Source: Erysipelotrichaceae bacterium NK3D112
GTDB lineage: Bacteria; Bacillota_I; Bacilli_A; Erysipelotrichales; Erysipelotrichaceae
Assembly: GCA_000701725.1 (NCBI GenBank)
Contig: JNJQ01000013.1
Location: forward strand, 1-64,000
Direction of reading: 5' to 3'
DNA: 64,000 nt
The notes beneath the pieces were generated by a model. It was given only the letters and a program-made list of their open reading frames with translations. It was not told the DNA's origin and did not search any database. Shown piece after piece: positions 34,140 to 43,183 of this stretch (its first letter is position 1; every line of letters starts with the position of its first letter). Made by a program: the position numbers and the translations under genes.

Positions 34140-36413
34140 ATGTCAGTCAGAAACTGGATCTGGACCAAAGAACAATACGATCACGAAAAACCCGTCATGG
34201 TTTTCTTCCGCCGCAGCTTCACGCTTGCACAACTGCCCGCTGAACCTGTCTTTGTACAGGTAAGCGCCGATACAAGATACCGCTTTTATGTCAACGGCCA
34301 TTTCGTATGCACCGGGCCGAGAAGAGGCGATGACAAACAGTGGTTCTACGAACGCGCAGACATCCGCAGGTTCCTGAAGGAAGGTGAAAATGTGCTCGCC
34401 GCCGCCGTGCTGCGCTATCCGCCGGTTCCTTACCGCGGATTCCGTTCCGCCTGGCGCACCCAGACGCCCGGCTTCATGTTAATCAGCGAATGTGAGGCAG
34501 TCCCGTCTTCCGATGTATCCTGGAAGTGCAGAATTGCGGAAGAAATCGAAGTCGGCTGCCGCGACCGTGAATATATCCGCCTGTTCCAGGAGGAAACCGT
34601 GAAGGGAAATCTTCTTCTGAAAACCTGGAACAAAGCCGGCTTTGACGACGAAAGCTGGAATGAGCCGATGACATACCCGCCGTTCCTGCTTGTGCCTTCC
34701 GTTTCTCCTCTGTTTATGAAGGAAAGAACGGTTCCGCTCATGTATCAGACAGCAAAGCGCTTCACAGGCGTTCATCATATCGTCAGCTCTGTCCTTGAAA
34801 AAGACGCGTATGACGCCATGCTGGCAGGAAAGGGAAGCGTGCGGATTCCCGCCGGCAGCCATGAAATCATCGACATCCTGGCAGAAAAGCTGACAACCGG
34901 CTACCTTGAGCTGTCCGTATGCGGCGGCAAAGGCGCAAAAGTATCAATACTGGAATCGGAAGCCTACGCGAAGATGACCGAAATCGACGGCCGGCCTTCC
35001 ATGATCAAGGCAGACCGCCTGGATTATACCTGGGGTGAGCTCATGGGCCCGGTGGACATCTTTTATCCGGCCGGATACGGCACTGAGGAAGACCCGGAAG
35101 TCTATGAACCGTTCGCGTTCCGTGAGTTCCGCCTGATCAGACTGGAAATCGAAACCGCTGACGAAGAACTTGCCATCCATGAGTTCTCTTACCGGGAAAC
35201 CGGCTATCCGCTCGATGTGAAAACAGAGATCAGGACCAGCGATCCGTCACTGGCAGATATCTGGCGCATTTCAGAAAACACGCTGCGGGCGTGCATGCAC
35301 GAAACCTATGAAGACTGCCCGGGCTATGAACAGCTGCAGTATGTCATGGACACCAGATCGCAGATCCTCTTTACCTACGTCAGCAGCGGTGATGACCGCC
35401 TTGCCAGACAGGCAATCGACGATATTTCCAGATCCCAGAGGGCGGACGGACTGATCGCAGCCTGCTATCCGAGCTTCAAGTCCAACGTCATCCCGGTATT
35501 CTCTGTGTATTACGTGCTCATGCTGTATGACCACATGATGTATTTCGGCGATAAGGCGTTCCTGAAACATTACTGGCCGTCCGTCATGCGCGTGTGCAGC
35601 TTCTTCACGGATCATATTGATGAGACAGGCATGGTCGGAACCATTGAGAACATGGGCGGCCTCGACAAGTGCTACTGGGGCTATATTGATTCCACCGACG
35701 AGTGGGTGCTCGGCATTCCGCCCGTTGAAGAAGGAAAGCATGTCACAATGCTGTCGCTGCTGACGATGACGCTGCTCGACGCATCCGCGAAGATCGCAGC
35801 GTATATCGGCTATCGTGATCTGGCTGACGAATACCGCCAGGCAAACGACGCCATGCGCAGCGCCGTTCAGAATACATGCGTTTCTGAAACAGGCCTTGTC
35901 CAGGATACGCCGGGTGTGGAAATGTTCTCCCAGGTTTCGCAGATCTTCGCCGTCCTCAACGATGTGCTGAAAGGGAAAGAGGCGAAACAGGCAATGGCGA
36001 AGTCTCTTGCGGGCGGATTGACGCCTTGCAGCCTGCCGATGGTTTTCTACCAGCTGCGGGCCCTGGAAAAGACAGGTCTTTATGAACTGAGCAATGATAT
36101 CATGGAGAGGTGGAGAACCATGCTTAAGCTGAACCTCTCCACAACCCTTGAACACGATTCCCCCAACCAGCAGAGAAGCGACTGCCATGCCTGGGCTTCA
36201 ATCCCCATGTATGAAATGGCGGCTGTCATGCTCGGCATCCGTCCGGCGGAACCGGGATACGCAAGCGTATCTTTCAGCCCGGTACCCGGCTGGCTCGAAT
36301 GGGCCGAAGGCGATGTCATTACCCCGAAGGGCATGATCCATGCATCGTGGAAGAAGGAAAACGGAGAAATCGTCAAAACAATCGACCTTCCCGAAGGCCT
36401 GAAAACAGTCTGA
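34140..36413 (+). CDS. GH78-like alpha-L-rhamnosidase
   Basis: This 757-residue protein has N-terminal beta-sandwich domains (about 1-370; YRFYVNGHFVCTGPRRGD is the carbohydrate-binding-like strand), then an (alpha/alpha)6 barrel with YEDCPGYEQLQYVMDTRSQ (about residues 388-406), TDEWVLG and SDCHAWAS, and a C-terminal beta-sandwich with PEGL. This is the GH78 layout; the enzyme removes terminal rhamnose from glycosides. It has no signal peptide, so substrates are imported. AGGAGG before ATG at 34140 fixes the start. It leads the island transcribed toward the PTS. Confidence 0.83.
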   Translation: MSVRNWIWTKEQYDHEKPVMVFFRRSFTLAQLPAEPVFVQVSADTRYRFYVNGHFVCTGPRRGDDKQWFYERADIRRFLKEGENVLAAAVLRYPPVPYRGFRSAWRTQTPGFMLISECEAVPSSDVSWKCRIAEEIEVGCRDREYIRLFQEETVKGNLLLKTWNKAGFDDESWNEPMTYPPFLLVPSVSPLFMKERTVPLMYQTAKRFTGVHHIVSSVLEKDAYDAMLAGKGSVRIPAGSHEIIDILAEKLTTGYLELSVCGGKGAKVSILESEAYAKMTEIDGRPSMIKADRLDYTWGELMGPVDIFYPAGYGTEEDPEVYEPFAFREFRLIRLEIETADEELAIHEFSYRETGYPLDVKTEIRTSDPSLADIWRISENTLRACMHETYEDCPGYEQLQYVMDTRSQILFTYVSSGDDRLARQAIDDISRSQRADGLIAACYPSFKSNVIPVFSVYYVLMLYDHMMYFGDKAFLKHYWPSVMRVCSFFTDHIDETGMVGTIENMGGLDKCYWGYIDSTDEWVLGIPPVEEGKHVTMLSLLTMTLLDASAKIAAYIGYRDLADEYRQANDAMRSAVQNTCVSETGLVQDTPGVEMFSQVSQIFAVLNDVLKGKEAKQAMAKSLAGGLTPCSLPMVFYQLRALEKTGLYELSNDIMERWRTMLKLNLSTTLEHDSPNQQRSDCHAWASIPMYEMAAVMLGIRPAEPGYASVSFSPVPGWLEWAEGDVITPKGMIHASWKKENGEIVKTIDLPEGLKTV

Positions 36414-36418
36414 GCAGA

Positions 36419-36450
36419 TTGCGGTAAATTACCGCAATAAGGCGGTAATT
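36419..36450 (+). promoter_or_regulatory. 19-bp perfect palindrome before PTS operon
   Basis: TTGCGGTAAATTACCGCAA (36419-36437) is a 9-1-9 palindrome, followed by another half-site GGCGGTAATT at 36441. The motif is shared with the rhamnosidase promoter region, so it is likely the binding site of the LicR-type activator or a second island regulator. A hairpin (GGCGC/GCGCC) lies further down the leader. Confidence 0.65.
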
Positions 36451-36555
36451 CATTTGATGGATGTGTTGATTGAACAAAATTATTATGTAATTGTCAGGAA
36501 ACGAAAGGCGCTTCGGCCGGGCGCCCGAATGGAATGAATAGAAAAGGAGACACGG

Positions 36556-36864
36556 ATGAGAAACATTATTCTGGTATGCAACGCAGGCATGTCAACCGCA
36601 CTGCTGACCAACGCCATGCGCAAGGCGGCGGCAAAGGAAAATTACGAGTGCGAGATTCACGCCTACGGCGTAAGGGCTGCCGCGAAGCAGATCCGCGAAG
36701 CGGACATTGTGCTGATCGGTCCCCAGATCTCATTCGAGCTTCCGCAGCTGAAAAAAGACTTCCCGGACACGAACTTCATGGAAGTCGATACAGAAGACTA
36801 CGGACTGATGAGAGGCGCCAAAGTTCTCCATCAGGTACAGAAAGCATTAGGTGACAGTGAATAA
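36556..36864 (+). CDS. PTS lactose/cellobiose-type EIIB
   Basis: The 102-residue cytoplasmic EIIB carries the phosphorylated cysteine in VCNAGMST (C9). It receives phosphate from EIIA (38155) and passes it to the sugar entering through EIIC (36878). AAAAGGAGA precedes the start. It is the first gene of the EIIB-EIIC-EIIA set. The exact sugar is unknown; neighbours suggest a rhamnosyl- or arabino/xylosyl-glycoside. Confidence 0.92.
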   Translation: MRNIILVCNAGMSTALLTNAMRKAAAKENYECEIHAYGVRAAAKQIREADIVLIGPQISFELPQLKKDFPDTNFMEVDTEDYGLMRGAKVLHQVQKALGDSE

Positions 36865-36877
36865 ACAAGAGGGGTAA

Positions 36878-38158
36878 ATGAAAATGACATTCGCTGAAAA
36901 AGTAGAAAAAAAGCTTGGTGAGTTAAGCGCGGCGCTTAACAACAATAACGTTCTTCAGATCATCCGTGACGCGATGCTGGCATATGTACCGGTCACAATC
37001 ATCACTGGTCTGTTCCTGATCCTCGCGTTCTTCCCGGTACAGGGTGTTGTGGACTTCTTCTGCGGCATCTTCGGAATTGACAACGGCACATGGATCTCCA
37101 CTCTGACAATGCTCTACAATGTCGGTCTCGGCATCGGCGGCTTCCTCGTCCTGCTGACAGCTTCCATCGCTGCTGCGAAGAAGCTCGGCATTGATGAGTC
37201 CTCCATCATCCTTACAAACGTCATGTCCTTCCTCGTCCTGATCCCGCTCAAGGAAGGCAATCAGATTGCGACAAGCGACCTCAGCGCCAACAACATGTTC
37301 ATGGCTCTGGTTGTCGCCCTGATCGGTTCCTACCTGTTCAAGTATCTGACAGACAAGAACATCAAGATCAAGATGCCGGACGTTGTCCCTCCGATGGTAT
37401 CCAAGCCCTTCGAATCCCTGATTCCGGCTGCTGTCGTCATGTCCATGTTCTGGATCATCCGTCTTGTTCTCGCCGGCTTCGGCATGACATTCGCGGAATT
37501 CATCGTTACAGTACTCGGCACACCGATGCGCTTCGTCGGCGGCAACATCTTCGGTGTTGTATTCACAAACATCTTCATGCAGCTGCTGTGGTTCTTCGGT
37601 ATCCACGGTTCCTCCATCACACAGGCATTCACAACTCCTATTTACCAGGTTCTCTCTGAGGAAAACAGAGTTGCTGCCATGGCCGGCCAGCCGGTTCCGA
37701 ACATCATCTCCGCTGAATTCTCCAACTTCTGCGCCATCGGCGTCGTCGGCGCTGTCATCGCAGCCCTGATCGTCGCAAGATCCAGACGCTACCGCGAAGT
37801 CGCAAAGATCACAGCTGTTCCTTATATCTTCGGTGTCGGCGAACCCGCTCTCTTCGGTTTCCCGCTGATGATGAACTTCACATTCTTCATCCCGTTCGTA
37901 TTCGGCAACGCCATTTCCGCTCTGATCGCCTACATCGGCATGAAGACAGGTCTTGTCGCAATCCCCACCGGTCTGATGAGTGTTCCCTGGACAACACCGT
38001 TTATCCTCAAGGGCTTCTTAACCAACCAGTCCATCTCCGGCGCACTCCTCGAAATTGTCCAGCTGGCAGTCGCAACTGCTCTCTGGCTGCCGTTCATCCG
38101 TATTGAGGACAAGCGCATCTGCGAACAGGAAGCAGCTGAAGCAAAAGCTGCGGAATGA
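36878..38158 (+). CDS. PTS lactose/cellobiose-type EIIC permease
   Basis: This 426-residue permease has about ten hydrophobic segments and family blocks such as LWFFGIHGSSI and GVGEPALFGFPLMMN, the latter binding the sugar. Its ribosome site AGAGGGGT fits the second ATG (36884) better than the first, so the start may be two codons later. The stop overlaps the EIIA start (ATGA), coupling synthesis. Confidence 0.93.
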   Translation: MKMTFAEKVEKKLGELSAALNNNNVLQIIRDAMLAYVPVTIITGLFLILAFFPVQGVVDFFCGIFGIDNGTWISTLTMLYNVGLGIGGFLVLLTASIAAAKKLGIDESSIILTNVMSFLVLIPLKEGNQIATSDLSANNMFMALVVALIGSYLFKYLTDKNIKIKMPDVVPPMVSKPFESLIPAAVVMSMFWIIRLVLAGFGMTFAEFIVTVLGTPMRFVGGNIFGVVFTNIFMQLLWFFGIHGSSITQAFTTPIYQVLSEENRVAAMAGQPVPNIISAEFSNFCAIGVVGAVIAALIVARSRRYREVAKITAVPYIFGVGEPALFGFPLMMNFTFFIPFVFGNAISALIAYIGMKTGLVAIPTGLMSVPWTTPFILKGFLTNQSISGALLEIVQLAVATALWLPFIRIEDKRICEQEAAEAKAAE

Positions 38159-38451
38159 ACAGCCGAACAGAATTGCAGATCACACAGATGATCGGCTACG
38201 CGGGAAGTGCCCGCAGCCACTATATCAAAGCAATTGACGCGGCCGCGGATCCGGAAGAATTTGAAAAACTGATTCAGAACGGAGACAGCTGCTTCGATCA
38301 GGCACACCGGATTCATTTCAATCTCCTTCAGGAAAATCCCGACGGGATCGCTGAAGGAATGCTGCTGATGATCCACGCTGAAGATCAGATGTCGGCAGCT
38401 GAAACATTCCGGATTCTGGCCCGCAAGTTCAGAGATATACAGCAGAATTGA
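38155..38451 (+). CDS. PTS lactose/cellobiose-type EIIA
   Basis: The 98-residue three-helix EIIA has the phosphorylatable histidine H74 in LLMIHAEDQMS, the position expected for the usual VHAQDHLM motif, with the second His replaced by Gln. It is translationally coupled to EIIC. A terminator follows, so the reductase genes downstream are expressed at lower level or from another signal. Confidence 0.9.
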   Translation: MNSRTELQITQMIGYAGSARSHYIKAIDAAADPEEFEKLIQNGDSCFDQAHRIHFNLLQENPDGIAEGMLLMIHAEDQMSAAETFRILARKFRDIQQN

Positions 38452-38456
38452 CACAG

Positions 38457-38491
38457 AACAGAGGTTCATAGATTATGATCCTCTGTTTTTT
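38457..38491 (+). terminator. Terminator/attenuator between PTS and reductase genes
   Basis: AACAGAGG (38457-38464) and CCTCTGTT (38480-38487) form a stem followed by T6; the next gene starts 20 nt later. Confidence 0.78.
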
Positions 38492-38510
38492 AGAAAGAAA
38501 GGCGAATCAT

Positions 38511-40439
38511 ATGAAACATCTGAAATATCCGCATCTTTTCGAGCCGGTCCAGGTTGGAAACACGATGTTCAGAAACCGCGTCCTCGCGGCCCCGATGGGG
38601 GTACCCAGAGCCATCCAGCCCAGTACAGACAATTACGGCGGCATCTCGCTGTATGACAAATCCCTCGGCAAAGCCGCCGCAGTCACTGTGACCGGACATT
38701 ATCTGGCACTGATCGCCCATGAGAAATCCGCTTTTGACAAATATGCCCGCGATCTGACAAGAGAAACACTTTCCGTCATGAAGCAGGGCGGCTCTCTTGC
38801 CCTCTATGAACTCATGTTTCATTCACACAAAAGGGCAGACGGCACAAATCAGGCTCCTTCTGACGGCATATTCCTGAACGGGGAAACAGCCGGTGCCATG
38901 AGCAGTCAGGAAATCACCGCCTGTATTGAAGAGGCCGCAAAAGAAGCGGCAGAGGCCCGCAATTTCGGATTCGACGGGGTCATGCTTCATTTCGGCCATG
39001 ACTCCCTGAATTCACTCTTCCTTTCGCCGGTATGGAATCAGAGAACCGACGGATACGGCGGCTCACTGGAAAACAGATGCCGTCTGGGCATCGAAGCCCT
39101 CAGGGCAATCCGCTTGGCTGTCGGAAAAGATTATCCGCTGATGATGAGAATCTCCAGGCATCTCGGCGTAAAGGAAAGCTATGCGGAAGATGACATGATG
39201 TACTTCCTGAAACAATGTGAAGGGCTGGTAAACATTGTCAACGTATCGATGGGCATGGACTGCTATGGCGGCACCATCGACCGCTATGAGGCAAACGGCT
39301 TTGCTCATTCCACCGTCTTTGAGCCCCGCATGCATAATCTGGCATTCTGTGAGCGGCTGAAAAAAGAAACAGCTCATACCGTCTGTATCGTCGGCGGTGT
39401 CAATGATCCGGCTGAATGCGAAAAAATCATCGAAGAAGGTAAAACTGACTTTGTCATGCTCGGCAGACAGCTCGTGGCGGATCCTTTCTGGCCTCTGAAG
39501 GCTCAGGAAGGCAGGGACGATGATATCGTTCCGTGCCTGAGATGCCTGAACTGCTATCACATATCCACTGAACATTACAATACCCAATGCTCTGTCAACC
39601 CCCGCTTCCGCAGGGAAAACAGAGTGCCTCTGAAACTCTCAGAAGCGGAAGTCACCAGAAAGGTCATGGTCATCGGCGGCGGTCCGGCCGGCATGAAAGC
39701 GGCCCTGACCGCGAAAGAACGCGGCCATGAAGTGATCCTGGCTGAAAAGAGTGATCAGCTCGGCGGCATGCTGAAATACGCGGATTACGGGGACCATAAG
39801 AAGGATCTGCGCAGATTCCGCGAATACCTGATTCACCAGGTTGAAAAATCCGGAATCAGGGTTCTTCTGAATACAGAGGCGGATCAGGATCTGATCAGAC
39901 GTGAAGATCCGGACGCGCTGTTTGTCTGCGTCGGCTCAAAGCCGGCAGTCCCGCCCATCGCCGGCATTGAAAATACAGTCCAGGCACTTTCTGTTTACAG
40001 GAACCAGGAAAACTATACGGGCAGGATTGCGATCATCGGCGGCGGCGCGATCGGATGCGAACTGGGAATTGAACTGGCAGATGGCGGCTGTGAAGTGACA
40101 GTCATCGAAATGGCCGCGCTTCCCGTCCCGAAGGAAAACTGGCTTTACCGCCATGGGTTCACAAGGGCTCTTGCTAAACGGGACAATATGAAAGTCCTGA
40201 CGGAATGCAGGGTAAAGCAGGTCAGTGAAAACAGCCTGACCTATATCACAAAAGACGGCACTGAAGTCACCCTTGAGACAGATCATGTCATCAATGCGGC
40301 CGGCATGGTTTCGTTAAAGAAGGAAGCTAATGCCTTCTATGGACTGGTGCCTGACACATACCTCATCGGCGACTGCGCAAGAATCGGCAACGTCATGTCA
40401 GCGGTCAATGAGGCATATTTCCTGGCGGCAAACTTATGA
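38511..40439 (+). CDS. Old-yellow-enzyme / 2-enoate reductase-type flavoenzyme
   Basis: The 642-residue protein has an N-terminal FMN TIM barrel (1-330), a 4Fe-4S motif (Cys 342, 345, 348, 360) and C-terminal FAD and NAD(P)H domains (IGGGPAGM; IGGGAIGCELG). It resembles enoate reductases and bile-acid or 2,4-dienoyl-CoA reductases, which hydrogenate alpha,beta-unsaturated carbonyls using NADH. Position after a glycoside PTS suggests an aglycone substrate, such as a plant enone or cinnamate, but this is inference. The stop overlaps the aldo-keto reductase start (ATGA). Confidence 0.88.
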   Translation: MKHLKYPHLFEPVQVGNTMFRNRVLAAPMGVPRAIQPSTDNYGGISLYDKSLGKAAAVTVTGHYLALIAHEKSAFDKYARDLTRETLSVMKQGGSLALYELMFHSHKRADGTNQAPSDGIFLNGETAGAMSSQEITACIEEAAKEAAEARNFGFDGVMLHFGHDSLNSLFLSPVWNQRTDGYGGSLENRCRLGIEALRAIRLAVGKDYPLMMRISRHLGVKESYAEDDMMYFLKQCEGLVNIVNVSMGMDCYGGTIDRYEANGFAHSTVFEPRMHNLAFCERLKKETAHTVCIVGGVNDPAECEKIIEEGKTDFVMLGRQLVADPFWPLKAQEGRDDDIVPCLRCLNCYHISTEHYNTQCSVNPRFRRENRVPLKLSEAEVTRKVMVIGGGPAGMKAALTAKERGHEVILAEKSDQLGGMLKYADYGDHKKDLRRFREYLIHQVEKSGIRVLLNTEADQDLIRREDPDALFVCVGSKPAVPPIAGIENTVQALSVYRNQENYTGRIAIIGGGAIGCELGIELADGGCEVTVIEMAALPVPKENWLYRHGFTRALAKRDNMKVLTECRVKQVSENSLTYITKDGTEVTLETDHVINAAGMVSLKKEANAFYGLVPDTYLIGDCARIGNVMSAVNEAYFLAANL

Positions 40440-41407
40440 GAAAAAGGATCAATGAAATCAATGCCTGCTTTGCCCTCGGCACAAGCAGGGCAGGAAGAGC
40501 CTATGACGGCAGAGAGGCAGATCTCCTGTTCGACACATTCCTGGACAACGGCGGCTGCGTGATTGACACTGCCCATGTCTATGCCGACTGGATGCCGATT
40601 GAACGTTCAATCAGCGAACGCTGCATCGGCGATTACCTGCAGAGATCAGGCCGCCGGGATGAAATCTTCCTGATCACAAAAGGCGGCCATCCGGAACTCA
40701 GCGGTAAAGGGTATAATGGCGACGATCTCCACGCGCCAAGGTTAAGCCGCAGAGAAATGCGCAGAGATCTCGAAGGGTCGCTGGCAAAACTGAGAACTGA
40801 TCATATCGACCTGTATTTCTACCATCGGGATGATCCATCCATAGAGGCAGGGGAACTGATCGAAACAATGGAAACCTTTGTCAGAGAAGGTAAGATTCTG
40901 GCGTACGGCTGCTCCAACTGGAAAACAGACCGCATTCTCAAAGCGCAGGAATACGCCCGGGAGCACGGATATACCGGATTTGCGGCCAACCAGGCTCTCT
41001 ATAATATCGGCACGCTGGCCCGCGATGTGCAGTGGGATGATACATGTGTTACCGTAAATCATGAAATGCTCAGAATGCATGAAGAGCATCCGGAAATCCT
41101 GCTGATGCCGTACAGTTCCGTTGCAAACGGCTTCTTTCACAGACTTCTGACAGAAGGGAAAGAAGAACTCCGCAAAGCCCCTTATTATTCTTTGGAAAAT
41201 ATCCAGACCGCTGAAAAACTCAGAGAACTCTGCACAAGAAAACAGTGCACGCTTGCCCAGGCTATGCTCGGCTGGTTCACGGTTCAGAATGTCAGATGCC
41301 TGCCATTGTACGCAACCCATCAGCCTGAGCGGGTAAAGGAAGCCCTGAAAACTGCGGATTTACATTTTGAACAGGAAGACTTCTCGTTTGCAAAGCTGAA
41401 ATACTGA
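40436..41407 (+). CDS. Aldo/keto reductase
   Basis: The 323-residue TIM-barrel NADPH enzyme reduces aldehydes or ketones. The catalytic tetrad is visible: Asp and Tyr in DTAHVYADW, Lys in LITKGGH and His in YFYHRDD. It is coupled to the enoate reductase gene by an ATGA overlap, so the pair probably acts in series on one compound (C=C reduction and C=O reduction). Terminator follows. Confidence 0.9.
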   Translation: MRKRINEINACFALGTSRAGRAYDGREADLLFDTFLDNGGCVIDTAHVYADWMPIERSISERCIGDYLQRSGRRDEIFLITKGGHPELSGKGYNGDDLHAPRLSRREMRRDLEGSLAKLRTDHIDLYFYHRDDPSIEAGELIETMETFVREGKILAYGCSNWKTDRILKAQEYAREHGYTGFAANQALYNIGTLARDVQWDDTCVTVNHEMLRMHEEHPEILLMPYSSVANGFFHRLLTEGKEELRKAPYYSLENIQTAEKLRELCTRKQCTLAQAMLGWFTVQNVRCLPLYATHQPERVKEALKTADLHFEQEDFSFAKLKY

Positions 41408-41414
41408 ATTTGAA

Positions 41415-41452
41415 AAGAAGAAACCAGTGATGATGGGATTTCTTCTTTTTTT
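41415..41452 (+). terminator. Terminator of reductase pair
   Basis: AAGAAGAAA (41415-41423) pairs with TTTCTTCTT (41439-41447), followed by T5. Confidence 0.75.
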
Positions 41453-41468
41453 AATACATTCTTTTCAG

Positions 41469-41517
41469 GTTGAAAACGGTTGATAAAAGTTGAAAACAGT
41501 TGATGCCGTGATACAAT
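41469..41517 (+). promoter_or_regulatory. Tandem 16-bp repeats overlapping promoter of RHH operon
   Basis: GTTGAAAACGGTTGAT (41469-41484) and GTTGAAAACAGTTGAT (41489-41504) are direct repeats with a 20-bp period, two helical turns. TTGAAA of the second copy, a 16-nt spacer and TACAAT (41512-41517) form the promoter. The next gene encodes a ribbon-helix-helix protein, and such proteins bind tandem repeats, so autoregulation is likely. Confidence 0.65.
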
Positions 41518-41538
41518 GAAATACATAAGGGGACTGGG

Positions 41539-41724
41539 ATGCCAAGGGAAAGAAAAGACGGACATTATATCAATCTGAGAATTGACAGAACGCTTTATGA
41601 CCGTTTCTCAAAGTATTGCGACCAAGAGGAACGGACAAAAACCGCAGCGCTGGAACGGATGCTGCGGGCGTATCTGGATGCCTATGAAAAACAAAAGAAC
41701 GCAGGCACCCCCGGGAGGTTATGA
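41539..41724 (+). CDS. Small ribbon-helix-helix DNA-binding protein
   Basis: The 61-residue protein has the pattern of Arc/CopG-type dimers: a short strand (HYINLRID) followed by two helices (RTLYDRFSKYCDQEE; RTKTAALERMLRAYLDAYE). It probably represses its own promoter through the tandem repeats upstream. The stop overlaps the next gene's start (ATGA). An AAGGGG ribosome site is present. Confidence 0.68.
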   Translation: MPRERKDGHYINLRIDRTLYDRFSKYCDQEERTKTAALERMLRAYLDAYEKQKNAGTPGRL

Positions 41725-41930
41725 AAAAGGGGAAAAGACTGAAACTGCTGCCGTTTACAATCCTGCTGAGCGCACTTTCATTCACGGTCTATGTGCCGGG
41801 AATCCTGCTCATGCAGAATGCCAGAAATGAGATATCCATCCAGATTCAGGATATCGAGAAGCAAATTGAAAGCCTCGAGGAAGTCAATCGCGAACTGTCC
41901 GCAGAGGTGGAGAATCTGAGAAATGCATGA
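41721..41930 (+). CDS. Small membrane/coiled-coil protein (DivIC/FtsL-like shape)
   Basis: The 69-residue protein has a basic N-terminus, one membrane helix (about residues 8-31) and a heptad coiled coil (33-68; IQIQDIEKQIESLEEVNREL). The shape resembles FtsL/DivIC division proteins or phage-type anchors, but it is far shorter and homology cannot be claimed. It is coupled to the RHH gene and ends at a strong terminator. Confidence 0.6.
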   Translation: MKKGKRLKLLPFTILLSALSFTVYVPGILLMQNARNEISIQIQDIEKQIESLEEVNRELSAEVENLRNA

Positions 41931-41955
41931 CCGCACAGCCGGTCATCTTTTTTTT
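41927..41955 (+). terminator. Terminator of RHH mini-operon
   Basis: ATGACCG (41927-41933) and CGGTCAT (41940-41946) form a stem followed by C and T8. Confidence 0.85.
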
Positions 41956-42027
41956 GAGACAGATGCGTGAATACACGCAGCGTATGCTATTGTAGTAACA
42001 GAGAAACAAGAACCGGAGGTCAGGAAT

Positions 42028-43065
42028 ATGGTCTACCCGAAGCCGCTGTCTGAAAAATCATTGAAAAAGAAATATCTGGAAGCTGAAATCAGTGATGAGG
42101 AGCAGGTTCTTTTTCACCGGCTCTTTGATGCCTGCGCTGCCCTGTACGGATTGTTAACTGTACAGGAAGCCTATGATCTGTATGAAGGGTACAGAAAGAA
42201 GAACAATCATCAGAAAATCAATAAGGCAAAACTGCTCGCTTTTACAGACATCGCCAGACGCGAAGAACTTCCGTATTATGTCTATGAAATGAAAGAGGTT
42301 TTCGATGAGGAAACTGAAAAAAAAGAAGACAGGCTTCTCATTCGCCGGGAACTCGTCACCAACGGTATGAACCGCTTCCATAATGTCTATTCGATCTCGG
42401 AGAAAGGATCACAATACCCTCCGTATGTTCCGGAAGATCTGTTTGCGCCGGTTGAAGACTATATATCTCTCGCAGAAATCAAGTTGCAGAGTTATCTTGA
42501 CAATCTCGTCTCTGACGCAAAGGAAATTAAAATTGCCTATAACAAAACCATTCCGAATCCGAACCGCGGAAAAAAGCTCAGACGCTTCAGTTTTGAAAAC
42601 TCATTTGAACGATATGTATCGGAAAAGGGTGTGAATCCTCATGATCAGATGAGCTATTTCCGTAAAAGATCAGAATACCTGAAAAGCATTCCGGCTTCCG
42701 AAAGAGTTATGGAAGAATTGAAATTCACTGAAAACATCGGATTTATCAGTATCACCGATTATCTGAACATGATGTTCGACGACCTGGAAGAAATGGGTGT
42801 GAAGATTACGGATTCAGTAATGAGCAGGATGGCAAAGCTTGTGATGGATTTCCATAACAATTTTCACAGCTGGTCAATGAACGGCTGGTCTCCGGCTGAA
42901 CTTACACGCTCAATGCCGAAAAGCAAAGGGCCGGTCCAGATTTCATTCGGTCCGAATATTGAGAAGATGATTGCAAACGGCGAATATGACCGTAAAGAAC
43001 TCGTGGAGATGGCTGAGAAAGCAGGCCTTCGGGTTGAACCGAATTCCAGGAATGGTAAGTCCTGA
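42028..43065 (+). CDS. Hypothetical protein, SEC-C-like Firmicutes type
   Basis: I do not recognise this 345-residue cytoplasmic protein with certainty. It is rich in charged helices; a C-terminal block (HNNFHSWSMNGWSPAEL) recalls regions found in uncharacterised, sometimes SEC-C-bearing, Firmicutes proteins, but no SEC-C zinc motif is present. GGAGGT precedes the ATG. It stands alone between two terminators or promoters. Confidence 0.68.
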   Translation: MVYPKPLSEKSLKKKYLEAEISDEEQVLFHRLFDACAALYGLLTVQEAYDLYEGYRKKNNHQKINKAKLLAFTDIARREELPYYVYEMKEVFDEETEKKEDRLLIRRELVTNGMNRFHNVYSISEKGSQYPPYVPEDLFAPVEDYISLAEIKLQSYLDNLVSDAKEIKIAYNKTIPNPNRGKKLRRFSFENSFERYVSEKGVNPHDQMSYFRKRSEYLKSIPASERVMEELKFTENIGFISITDYLNMMFDDLEEMGVKITDSVMSRMAKLVMDFHNNFHSWSMNGWSPAELTRSMPKSKGPVQISFGPNIEKMIANGEYDRKELVEMAEKAGLRVEPNSRNGKS

Positions 43066-43183
43066 GATGCATAAGGATCATTCGAACCATTTCAAAAAAC
43101 TGATGTTGTCATTGAATTGCTTGATTTTCTGATGTATCCGTTTCATACTGTCATGGTGCAGGTAATTTGCAGAAAGTTTTTAT

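Noticed and set aside
43066-43183. Manganese riboswitch before mntP
   Set aside because: The leader lacks the GGGGAGTAG and GCAAGAC cores; the two real copies in the window are elsewhere.
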